Below are positions 8,675-16,094 of a stretch of 64,000 bases of DNA, one piece after another. A program made the translations under genes and the position numbers. Source of the DNA: Sulfolobales archaeon (GTDB lineage Archaea > Thermoproteota > Thermoprotei_A > Sulfolobales > NBVN01); NCBI GenBank assembly GCA_026413885.1, contig JAOAKA010000001.1, positions 302,762 to 366,761 of the forward strand, read 5' to 3'. How positions within the stretch are numbered: the first letter of the stretch is position 1; the number at the start of each line of letters is the position of its first letter. The notes under the pieces were generated by a model, which was not told where the DNA came from, did no database searches, and was given only the letters and a program-made list of their open reading frames with translations.

Positions 8675-9409
8675 TTGTTCGACAGCGTCTTTGAGAACCC
8701 GGCTATACTAGCTATAGTATTTACATTCATATACACATCATATAGAGATTTAGTTAGCAGAGAGATTCCGGAGCTGAGTTGGGTGCCAGCATACTTAGTT
8801 GTATTAATTGATTTCGTAGTTAGACGCCTCAACGAGTTCTCTCTAATAAATACTGCCGTAGCTATGACACCATCGCTAATCTACGGCCTACTCTTCGCTC
8901 TAGGGATGATTGGTGGAGCAGATTTTCTAGCAATTCTCTTAGTCTCTCTGGGACATCTAAGTGAGCCGCTGATTCCTTTACTAGTATTTATTTTGTCGTC
9001 TATGGCTCCTCTACCAATTGCCTTTATCAACCTCCTCAGGAATTTAACAATAGATAGAAAAGCTATAGAGAGTATTAACTGTGTTAAAGGTGGTAAAAAA
9101 ATACTGTACCTCGTAGGTAGATTGATTACCGTAGCTGAATTCTTGAGGAAGAAGTTCGCTTTCCTCCACACTTATCCAGAGGAAGAAGGATTCATATGTA
9201 TTGGCTCTACAAACGTCAATATAGACTTTGAAGAACAGAAAAAGAGCTTAGAGAGAGCTCTATCCAGAGGCTTGGTCAAGTCAGATGATTACGTAGTTTA
9301 TTCACCAGCTCTCCCACATATAGTATTTATAGCTGCGTCGTATCTGATCACTCTGCTAGCAGCATTCTATGTAAGAGAACTCTCTATATTTCTAGGGAAA
9401 CAGCTTTAG
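8675..9409 (+). CDS. pibD: Archaeal class III prepilin/preflagellin peptidase (A24)
   Basis: Membrane aspartic protease that cleaves class III signal peptides of archaeal pilins, archaellins and binding proteins. Both catalytic aspartates are visible: D25 in YRDLVSREIP and D83 in the GxGAD-like IGGADF motif (79-84). About six hydrophobic segments are present; the region between residues 125 and 205 is a cytoplasmic insert, and the last helix ends near the C-terminus. At 244 residues it fits the FlaK/PibD group. The start is TTG, 7 bp after radA, so it is probably cotranscribed. No archaellin or pilin gene lies in the window. Confidence 0.85.
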   Translation: MFDSVFENPAILAIVFTFIYTSYRDLVSREIPELSWVPAYLVVLIDFVVRRLNEFSLINTAVAMTPSLIYGLLFALGMIGGADFLAILLVSLGHLSEPLIPLLVFILSSMAPLPIAFINLLRNLTIDRKAIESINCVKGGKKILYLVGRLITVAEFLRKKFAFLHTYPEEEGFICIGSTNVNIDFEEQKKSLERALSRGLVKSDDYVVYSPALPHIVFIAASYLITLLAAFYVRELSIFLGKQL

Positions 9410-9488
9410 AGTCAAACACTTCACAATAACTTTTTGAAGACTCTATCATAGCTATTATAGCTTTAACTAAACTACTATGGGTAAATAG

Positions 9489-9974
9489 ATGAAGATATTG
9501 TGGGCTCCATGGAGAATGAGCTATATAAAGAAGGCTTCTGAAATATCTGAGTGCCTCTTCTGTAAAGCATATAGTTCTAAAAGTGACGAGAACTACCTAA
9601 TTCTAATGCGTACACAGCATAGTCTAGTAATGCTGAACGCATATCCCTACAATACTGCGCACGTGATGATTGCCCCCAGAAGACATATTTCGAGAGTAGA
9701 GCTACTAAACGATTACGAAGTTCTAGACTTATTTAATTTAACTAGAGCAGTAATGAAGGCAGTAGATGAAGAATATAGACCAGAAGGCTACAATATAGGG
9801 TTGAATATTGGAAGAACTGCTGGTGCCGGTATAGAAGCTCATCTACATATACACATAGTTCCGAGATGGTCGGGAGACACGAACTTCATGCCTGTAATAG
9901 CATCGACTAAAGTCATACCTGAAGACCTGAAGGTAACTTTGGCTAGATTGAAGGCGAGGTTAGACTACAAATAG
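9489..9974 (+). CDS. HIT-family nucleotide hydrolase/phosphorylase
   Basis: Histidine-triad protein that acts on dinucleoside polyphosphates or AMP derivatives. The triad H118-x-H120-x-H122 lies in AHLHIHIVPRW; a Zn-type pair C22 and C25 precedes it, and NIGRTAGAG at 106-114 is the conserved loop. The 161-residue length and the N-terminal LWAPWRMSYI match the Fhit-like/AP4A phosphorylase-like branch common in archaea. It is in the radA direction, with a 79-bp gap upstream. Confidence 0.92.
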   Translation: MKILWAPWRMSYIKKASEISECLFCKAYSSKSDENYLILMRTQHSLVMLNAYPYNTAHVMIAPRRHISRVELLNDYEVLDLFNLTRAVMKAVDEEYRPEGYNIGLNIGRTAGAGIEAHLHIHIVPRWSGDTNFMPVIASTKVIPEDLKVTLARLKARLDYK

Positions 9975-10028
9975 ACTATACGGCAACTATTATCTATCTA
10001 CGTATATTTAACAGAGTATGTAGAGGCA

Positions 10029-10694
10029 TTGGAGGTGAACACTGTAACAGCTAGATTCTCTATATTTGTGCTGAATCCGAGGCTGTTTCTAGATTTGGTA
10101 TCTATACTTAGAAGACATAGAATTAAGTTCAGAGTCCCAATGAATTTAGATGAACTATGTCTTGACAGTGAGCTACTAGTTGTAGACACAGAAGGTTTAA
10201 ACTACATCAACAAGAGTAAGATATCTGCAGACATCTGTCGTGAAGTTATTATAGTAAGTAGCTCCGACGAAGTGCACAACGCTATATTGAGTAGAGTTTT
10301 CGAGAGCTGCAGTCCTATCTCCATCGGGATAGATCTAGGAAAAAGAATAGCTTACGCTGTACTAGCCGGCGGACATCTTCTTTTCTACGACTACGTAGAT
10401 AGTTTAAGAAGTGTTTTGGAAGTAGTTGAGAGATTAAATACTGCTAAAACTAGGGTAGTCCTAGTAGGTATAGGTGCTGAATACCTCAGAGACATGCCCG
10501 ACGAAGTATATGACCTAGTAGAGAATGAAAAAGTGACTGCAGTGTATATAGTTGAAGAAGAAAACACTAACAGAGCATTTCTCCCCAAGTTATTTGATGA
10601 AGATATCGAAAACCTACCGGAAGATCTTAGAGCAGCTATCGTGATAGCCATTAAGGTATATGAAAAACACTTACTAGCACAAGGTAAACTCTGA
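10029..10694 (+). CDS. Conserved hypothetical, RNase H-fold-like
   Basis: Not assignable to a named family. Residues about 97-125, around SIGIDLGKRIAYAVLAGG, have the strand-turn-strand pattern of RNase H-like folds (RuvC/YqgF type) with an acidic residue on the first strand; a second segment near 140-150 reads TRVVLVGIGAEY. It is soluble, 221 residues, with no TM helix. The TTG start is odd: GGAGGTG begins within it and would better serve a codon near 10044, which is GTA, so the true N-terminus is unclear. It is last of the radA-direction group. The 224-bp gap to ilvA holds only a doubtful 32-codon frame on the minus strand. Confidence 0.65.
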   Translation: MEVNTVTARFSIFVLNPRLFLDLVSILRRHRIKFRVPMNLDELCLDSELLVVDTEGLNYINKSKISADICREVIIVSSSDEVHNAILSRVFESCSPISIGIDLGKRIAYAVLAGGHLLFYDYVDSLRSVLEVVERLNTAKTRVVLVGIGAEYLRDMPDEVYDLVENEKVTAVYIVEEENTNRAFLPKLFDEDIENLPEDLRAAIVIAIKVYEKHLLAQGKL

Positions 10695-10918
10695 GTCGGC
10701 TAGCATTAATTCATAGATAATCAGGTAACTGAGATATTCTAGTCGGAGTATGTTCTAGAGCTAGAGCGATTCTCTGTAATTCCAGGGGTTTCTTTATTAC
10801 TATCTCCATAGCGATTACTGTGATACATTAAGTGATTACCTTATTTTGTAGCTTTACATGTATACTTTACTAGAAGCAGACTTCCAAGTAAATTTTACTT
10901 ATCGAGTTCCGCGGAATT

Positions 10919-12148
10919 TTATTTAGTAATTACCTTGACTTCCTTAGACATCTGGCTTACTATTTGCTCTAGGATGGTTTTAGATATTTCCCCATCTGGT
11001 AATTCAAATACTAATTCTACTAATGCGTAACCTGGAGGTATTTCCAGACCTGTTCTCTCATGTCTTATTTCTAGTATATTACATCTATGTCTGGCTAACA
11101 CCTCAAGAACTCTATACAAAGAGCCGGGTACGTCTTCTAAAAGGAGAGAGAGCTTCATAATGCGTCTCTCGATACTAAGTCCCTTCAGTATCACTCTGTA
11201 TATAGTTGTGAGGTCTGCGTTACCCCCACTCACTACAGCTACGAGATTCCTACCTTCACCTACTAGATACCCGCTTAATATAGCTGCTAATGGTAGTGCT
11301 CCAGCACCTTCAGCCACTAACTTTACTCTCTCCATAAGCAGAAACATAGCTCGAGCTATAGAGTCTTCGTCAACTAAGACCACGTCATCGACAACCTCAC
11401 TCATCAATTTGTAGGTCAGCTCACCAACAGACTTCGTTACTACTCCATCAGCTAAACTCGGTGCGACAGGTATCGGTTCTGGTTTCCCATGTATCCGAGC
11501 TTGATATAGCTTAGATGCGTTCTTCGGTTCTACAGCTACTACTTTAGCTCTACTACCGAGAATCTTCTTGATAGCTATAGCTATACCCGATATAAGCCCA
11601 CCACCGCCAACAGGAACTAGAACGTAGTCTACGTTTTTTAAGCTAGTCGCAATCTCAATTCCAATAGTACCCTGGCCGGCTATTACATAGGGGTCGTCAA
11701 ACGGGTGAATAAAGATGGCACCAGTTTCTCTAGATATCTCAATAGCTTTCTCGTAGGATTCATCGTATATGCGGCCGTACAGCACGACTTTCGCTCCATA
11801 GGACTTAGTAGCATTAATCTTGTAAGGGGGAGTCGTTTCCGGCATTACTATAGTTGATGCGACACCTAATTCAGAAGCTGAGTAAGCAACACCTTGAGCG
11901 TGATTACCTGAAGATGCTGTTACAACACCGCATTTTCTACATCTTTCTAACTCTGAGTATATCTTGAAGTAGGCACCTCTAACTTTAAAGGCCCCTGTCT
12001 TCTGAAGATTCTCGAGTTTTAAGAAGACATTGTTACCTGAGACCTTCGAGAAAAACGTTGAGTGAACTAATGGTGTGCGGTGAACAACTCCTTCAATAAC
12101 TTCGTTAGCATGTCTAATTAGACTCCAGATTTCATCTATAGTGCTCAC
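10919..12148 (-). CDS. ilvA: Threonine dehydratase with ACT domain
   Basis: PLP enzyme converting threonine to 2-oxobutanoate and ammonia, either toward isoleucine or for catabolism. The Schiff-base lysine is K55 in TGAFKVRGA; SSGNHAQGVAYSA (79-91) and a Gly-rich VPVGGGGLISG loop near 177-187 bind PLP phosphate. A C-terminal ACT domain (about 330-409, LLEDVPGSLYRVLEVL) suggests feedback control by an amino acid. The 409-residue length fits the IlvA/TdcB type with a single ACT domain. It is a single gene, divergent from the GT4 transferase. Confidence 0.95.
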   Translation of the reverse strand: MSTIDEIWSLIRHANEVIEGVVHRTPLVHSTFFSKVSGNNVFLKLENLQKTGAFKVRGAYFKIYSELERCRKCGVVTASSGNHAQGVAYSASELGVASTIVMPETTPPYKINATKSYGAKVVLYGRIYDESYEKAIEISRETGAIFIHPFDDPYVIAGQGTIGIEIATSLKNVDYVLVPVGGGGLISGIAIAIKKILGSRAKVVAVEPKNASKLYQARIHGKPEPIPVAPSLADGVVTKSVGELTYKLMSEVVDDVVLVDEDSIARAMFLLMERVKLVAEGAGALPLAAILSGYLVGEGRNLVAVVSGGNADLTTIYRVILKGLSIERRIMKLSLLLEDVPGSLYRVLEVLARHRCNILEIRHERTGLEIPPGYALVELVFELPDGEISKTILEQIVSQMSKEVKVITK

Positions 12149-12211
12149 AGCTCTACACCATTTATTTCTCAGAGTTTATAACTTAATAGATAACGTAGTA
12201 TTAGATAGTGA

Positions 12212-13201
12212 ATGCTGGAGCTAGTGCTACTGATAGTGTTAACAGCGGTAACTAGTTACACACTATCTGAAGCTGTCTGCAGTCTTGAGATGAAGCTTAA
12301 TTTTACTGCGGTAGATATTCACAAACCAGGTAGAAGACTCGTTGCTCGTTCTGGAGGTGTAGCCTTAATGGGTTCTTTAATCCTTGGGGTAGCCTACGTA
12401 GGCCTTATAGGTGGATTAAACAGTTTAGTTGTAGCATATATTACATCAGCTATAGCTGCCGGACTCGTGGGACTCATTGACGACTTCATGCACTTAAGTA
12501 TTAAATTAAAGCTCACACTATTTTGTCTACCAGCTCTGCTTCCGGTAGTGCTTCAATTCTACGAGCCCTATCCGTATGTTCCGGGAGTGGGGTATTTACG
12601 GCTAACTATTCTATATCCACTCGCTGTTATAGCTGTATTTGATGTTATGGCAAATGCTTTCAATATGAGTGATACACATAACGGCATAGTAGTGTCAGTG
12701 TTCTTAATATTCGCTGTATCACTATTTCTATCGATGTACCTACCCGGTCCAGAGCCTCTCGACGGCTTTGAGATTTTACTAGCTATATCCGCAGCATCTC
12801 TAGCAGGCTATTTACCTCTAAACTTCTATCCGGCTAGAATGCTTAATGGAAACTCCGGGTCGCATCTAATTGGGAGCCTAGCTGCGGCTCTAATAGTTAC
12901 ATCTCGAAGAGAGTTTCTAGCTATAATGCTTCTACTACCGCAAATCCTCAATGGATACTTCATATTGTTTACTACAGGCTTCAAGAGTAAGGAGTATATC
13001 GAGAGACCTACCAAGCTTGTAGCAGATGGCGTTATACATCCTAACTGTAGTCCTAGAGCTTCAATAACTCTCGTAAGATTGTTTGTTGTTGAAAAAGGAC
13101 TTAGAGAGCGTGAGCTCATTAAGAAATATTTGATTCTTCAAGTAGTTAATAGTACCGCATCTCTAGTTCTCTACCTAGCTTTGTGCTCTATTAAAATTTA
13201 G
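12212..13201 (+). CDS. GT4 family UDP-sugar:polyprenyl-P sugar-1-P transferase
   Basis: Polytopic membrane enzyme of the MraY/WecA/Alg7 superfamily, likely transferring GlcNAc-1-P (or similar) to dolichyl phosphate as the first step of N-glycan lipid assembly. About ten TM helices. Motifs: DIHKPGRRLVARSGGV at 35-50, the D90-D91 pair in GLIDDFMHLSIKLKL, NAFNMSDTHNGIV (148-160) in place of the usual NxxDGxNG, and FYPARMLNGNSGS (205-217), where bacterial relatives have GDSGS. The 329-residue length is normal. It converges with the RFA-P synthase gene and overlaps it by 11 bp. It probably supplies the AglB substrate pathway (inference). Confidence 0.85.
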   Translation: MLELVLLIVLTAVTSYTLSEAVCSLEMKLNFTAVDIHKPGRRLVARSGGVALMGSLILGVAYVGLIGGLNSLVVAYITSAIAAGLVGLIDDFMHLSIKLKLTLFCLPALLPVVLQFYEPYPYVPGVGYLRLTILYPLAVIAVFDVMANAFNMSDTHNGIVVSVFLIFAVSLFLSMYLPGPEPLDGFEILLAISAASLAGYLPLNFYPARMLNGNSGSHLIGSLAAALIVTSRREFLAIMLLLPQILNGYFILFTTGFKSKEYIERPTKLVADGVIHPNCSPRASITLVRLFVVEKGLRERELIKKYLILQVVNSTASLVLYLALCSIKI

Positions 13202-14162
13202 AGCTAGAGACATGAACTGTATGTCCTACCTCAGAGACTCTGCTAACCCATACATCACAACTAACTCCGATCTTACTTAAACTACTTAAAATAGCCTTAC
13301 GAGCAATTTCAGCTACTACAAAGCTATCTGTAAACCCGTATACTGCAGGTCCCCAACTGCTCTGACCGATCCCTCTTAAACCACTCTCAATCATAGTTTT
13401 AGCTATCAGGTCCCCATATGGACTACTAAAGAATCCTCCTTGAGCTTGCGAGAAATACCTACCGGCGACTTCTTGCAAAGTTTCAATTCCGTGTGTGAAT
13501 AAGTCTATTCTCTCTAACTTAGCTCCTGTAATTAACTCTACTAGAGCTCTATACAATTCTTTTTGTTCTTCAATAGGAACTGGATTATCTAAGTATCTAA
13601 CTTCCTCACTTTCTCTCAAACCTCTCCCCTCCGGTATTGCGAGAACAACAAACCAAGACCTCGGGAACCTCAGTAGAACTAGAGGCTTCGGAATCCCTCC
13701 ATCAGAAACTCTCAATCCAGAGTCTACTGCGAGTCCTCCATACATTAGCGTGTAGTACCCGACACAGCTATATCTACACCGACCGAGTTTAATAAGCAGC
13801 TCCTCTAAGTTCAAGTCGGTTATTTTGAGAGCTACTGCAGACAGTATTGCTGTAGCTAAGTAGATCCTTGTGAGAGAGCCGAGACCGACGTGGTGTCTTA
13901 CGTAACCAGTCATCTCAAGAGCTCCACTAGTGAGACCTACACTATTAACAACTCTAACAATAGCCTCTCTAGCTTCTTCTGTCGGCATTCGAACATCCAG
14001 TTTCCGATCGTAGCTAGTAGCTGAGTAGTGTAACTCTAGGTAAGGTTCTTCTAGAGCTATGCCGACAGATCCGTAAGCTATTCCATTATCTACATATCTA
14101 TAAAAACCTAGGTGTAACCTATATCCAGCCCTTACAACTATCCTCGAAACACTCAATTTCAT
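13191..14162 (-). CDS. Beta-ribofuranosylaminobenzene 5'-phosphate synthase
   Basis: GHMP-kinase-fold enzyme condensing 4-hydroxybenzoate (or pABA) with PRPP, the first committed step to the arylamine part of methanopterin-type cofactors. Evidence is the N-terminal RAGYRLHLGFY, the GHMP-like loop HHVGLGSLTR near 108-117, and the very characteristic GIGQSSWGPAVYGF near 277-290. The 323-residue length is normal. It is third in a tightly packed operon (DUF447-mptE-this gene) with a 44-bp overlap to mptE, so translation is probably coupled. Confidence 0.92.
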   Translation of the reverse strand: MKLSVSRIVVRAGYRLHLGFYRYVDNGIAYGSVGIALEEPYLELHYSATSYDRKLDVRMPTEEAREAIVRVVNSVGLTSGALEMTGYVRHHVGLGSLTRIYLATAILSAVALKITDLNLEELLIKLGRCRYSCVGYYTLMYGGLAVDSGLRVSDGGIPKPLVLLRFPRSWFVVLAIPEGRGLRESEEVRYLDNPVPIEEQKELYRALVELITGAKLERIDLFTHGIETLQEVAGRYFSQAQGGFFSSPYGDLIAKTMIESGLRGIGQSSWGPAVYGFTDSFVVAEIARKAILSSLSKIGVSCDVWVSRVSEVGHTVHVSSSKF

Positions 14163-14829
14163 ACCCAGTATTCTTAAGTAGCGATAGTAAAAGCCTTGCC
14201 CAAGCTAGTTTAGCTATCTTAATGTTTGCGTTAACACGTGTACCAGACGGCTTCAACCACCTACCGATAGAACTAAAGTCGAAACCCTGTAGATATACCT
14301 TCTTAGCACCGTAGTAATACGCTAAAAAGACAGCTCTATCTCCATCTGTAAAACCTCCAGGTACCTCAACTCTTGGAGAACACTTAAATTGAGATGTCCC
14401 AATGAAGAAACCCTCAATACTTGGTAGCAGTCTATTAACACGATCAACGTTATCTCCGTGAGCATGGACTACAAATAGCGTGTCTTTAAGTCTGAGAGAA
14501 TTAGTGCTTATGCCGTCTAAGTCTGTAGCCACTACATCTGGGACTACTCCTTCCTCTAAACATTTTTCAAGAGAAGAGTCAGCTGCGATTAAAACGGCTC
14601 CACCCAACTTACGGCATCGAGATCTCGGTGAATCTCCAATTACTACTACAGTTCTTCCACTTACGAGTTCCATGATGTATCTGAGAGACCTAAGTACTAC
14701 GTTCATCCTAGTAGAAAGCAGTATGTCTAGAATACGGCATGAGTAGTAATCTCCCTCTCTACTAAACCCTAAGCTAGTTAGTATGTAGTCGTATAGCATC
14801 TCCCAAAACAGGGGGTCTTTTAAGTTCAT
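14119..14829 (-). CDS. mptE: 6-hydroxymethyl-7,8-dihydropterin pyrophosphokinase (MptE type)
   Basis: Archaeal DUF115 kinase that activates 6-hydroxymethyl-dihydropterin as the diphosphate, the other half of methanopterin or folate-like pterins. Conserved blocks are present in order: VVIGDSPR near 72, DVVATDLDGI near 102-111, VVHAHGDNVDR near 122-132, GFTDGDRAVF near 161-170, and GFDFSSIGRW near 184. The 236-residue length is normal for the family. It overlaps DUF447 upstream by 4 bp and RFA-P synthase downstream by 44 bp, which supports a common pterin pathway. Confidence 0.93.
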   Translation of the reverse strand: MNLKDPLFWEMLYDYILTSLGFSREGDYYSCRILDILLSTRMNVVLRSLRYIMELVSGRTVVVIGDSPRSRCRKLGGAVLIAADSSLEKCLEEGVVPDVVATDLDGISTNSLRLKDTLFVVHAHGDNVDRVNRLLPSIEGFFIGTSQFKCSPRVEVPGGFTDGDRAVFLAYYYGAKKVYLQGFDFSSIGRWLKPSGTRVNANIKIAKLAWARLLLSLLKNTGYEIECFEDSCKGWI

Positions 14830-15455
14830 CTATACATACCCATATTCTCCAGCTCTTCATATATACGCTCTACACACTCGATAAGTTCTCCCGAACCTAG
14901 TTTTCTAGCTATTGAAGCAGCATATTCTAGAGTTCTCAACCACTCGGAAATACTCACATCACGTAAGCTGCTATCTATACCAAGAGCCCGGATCTTAGTG
15001 AAGTATATTAGAGCTTCTATAAGCATAGAATTCGCTCGACTATATGGAAAATAATCACTACTTCCTTCATATAGATCCATAACTCGCATAGATACTGACG
15101 CTATTTGATTTCTAACTTCAATACCCTTAGGCACAGCCTCTATATAGAAATCTACATCACCATCCAATATGTAAACTGAACTACTTCTCCCGTGCTTAAA
15201 TCTCAACTTAGACGAATTCATAACTACATCACAGAATACCAGCGCATTATGAGTAAGAGCTAGAGAGACGAGGGAACCCCTCTGAATATTTCTAAATGTT
15301 TTCGTGGTTACGTATGGATGGAGAATTAAGTCATCACCAACAAGTCTAACTCCCATAGCTGCTGCGTGAGGACTTCCACTTTCTTCAACTGTAACAGCTA
15401 CGGCTTCGTGATGTCCGAATCTCATCATCTTTTTGAGAGCTGCGACAGCACTCAT
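14826..15455 (-). CDS. DUF447-type flavin-split-barrel-like protein
   Basis: Probably a DUF447 member with an FMN-binding split-barrel-like N-terminal half (HHEAVAVTVEESGSPHAAAMG at about 15-35, then TKTFRNIQRGSLVSLALTHN at about 51-70). The C-terminal half is helical. The reaction is unknown. It is the first gene of the operon with mptE (4-bp overlap) and RFA-P synthase, so a role in making or reducing the methanopterin-type cofactor is a reasonable guess from context. It has 209 residues and no membrane segment. Confidence 0.6.
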   Translation of the reverse strand: MSAVAALKKMMRFGHHEAVAVTVEESGSPHAAAMGVRLVGDDLILHPYVTTKTFRNIQRGSLVSLALTHNALVFCDVVMNSSKLRFKHGRSSSVYILDGDVDFYIEAVPKGIEVRNQIASVSMRVMDLYEGSSDYFPYSRANSMLIEALIYFTKIRALGIDSSLRDVSISEWLRTLEYAASIARKLGSGELIECVERIYEELENMGMYR

Positions 15456-15691
15456 AGTCCAATCTAGCTATCCGCAGTCTAACTAATAATTCAATCTAGC
15501 TTACTCCACTTTATCGAGATCGTAGTAAGGAAAGTCTACAACTCAAACACCTAGAATTTCAACTAACCGGAATCTAGGTAATAGTTGATAAACTATAGAA
15601 GACTACAATAAGTTTATGTGTTGACTGAGATTTCTTATATTCATCGTCTCTAGATATATACCTATTAGCAGAGCCACTAGTTGGATAAAGT

Positions 15692-16093
15692 ATGAAGAGA
15701 TTCGTAGTGGTTGATTCTAATAGATGTGTTGGATGCCATCTGTGTGTCTACGCCTGCACTAACAGATTCGGCTATGTCGGTGTGAGTAAATCAGCCATAC
15801 ACGTCAGGTCCGCCGGCGGTGTTGAGAGAGGTTTTGCGGTGATAGTCTGCAGAGCCTGTAGAGACCCACCATGCGCTAGAGCGTGTCCAGTTGATGCTTT
15901 AGCCCTTAGACCAGGTGGTGGTGTAATTCTAAACACTAGTAAGTGTATAGGTTGTGGATTCTGTGTTAATGCTTGCGATATAGGTGCTGTAATGTGGGAT
16001 TCAGAGTTTATGAAGCCTGTGATATGTACTCACTGCGGCTACTGTGTTAGCTTCTGTCCTCACGGAGTAATAGCTTTAGAGGAGGTGACATAG
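15692..16093 (+). CDS. Ferredoxin-like protein with four [4Fe-4S] motifs
   Basis: Electron carrier of 133 residues with four complete cysteine quartets, enough for four [4Fe-4S] clusters: CVGCHLCVYAC (12-22), CRACRDPPCARAC (about 53-65), CIGCGFCVNAC (about 84-94) and CTHCGYCVSFC (about 110-120). This is the arrangement of HycB/DmsB-type electron-transfer subunits. It ends one base before the aldehyde oxidoreductase gene begins, so it is almost certainly its redox partner. The 236-bp region upstream, shared with the pterin operon, contains AATAAGTTTATGTG near 15608 as a possible promoter element. Confidence 0.92.
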   Translation: MKRFVVVDSNRCVGCHLCVYACTNRFGYVGVSKSAIHVRSAGGVERGFAVIVCRACRDPPCARACPVDALALRPGGGVILNTSKCIGCGFCVNACDIGAVMWDSEFMKPVICTHCGYCVSFCPHGVIALEEVT

Positions 16094-16094
16094 A

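Noticed and set aside
10711-10809. A 32-codon minus-strand frame (MEIVIKKPLELQRIALALEH start) in the gap between the RNase H-fold-like gene and ilvA
   Set aside because: No SD, no promoter seen and no recognised family; it looks protein-like but is too short to support as a gene.
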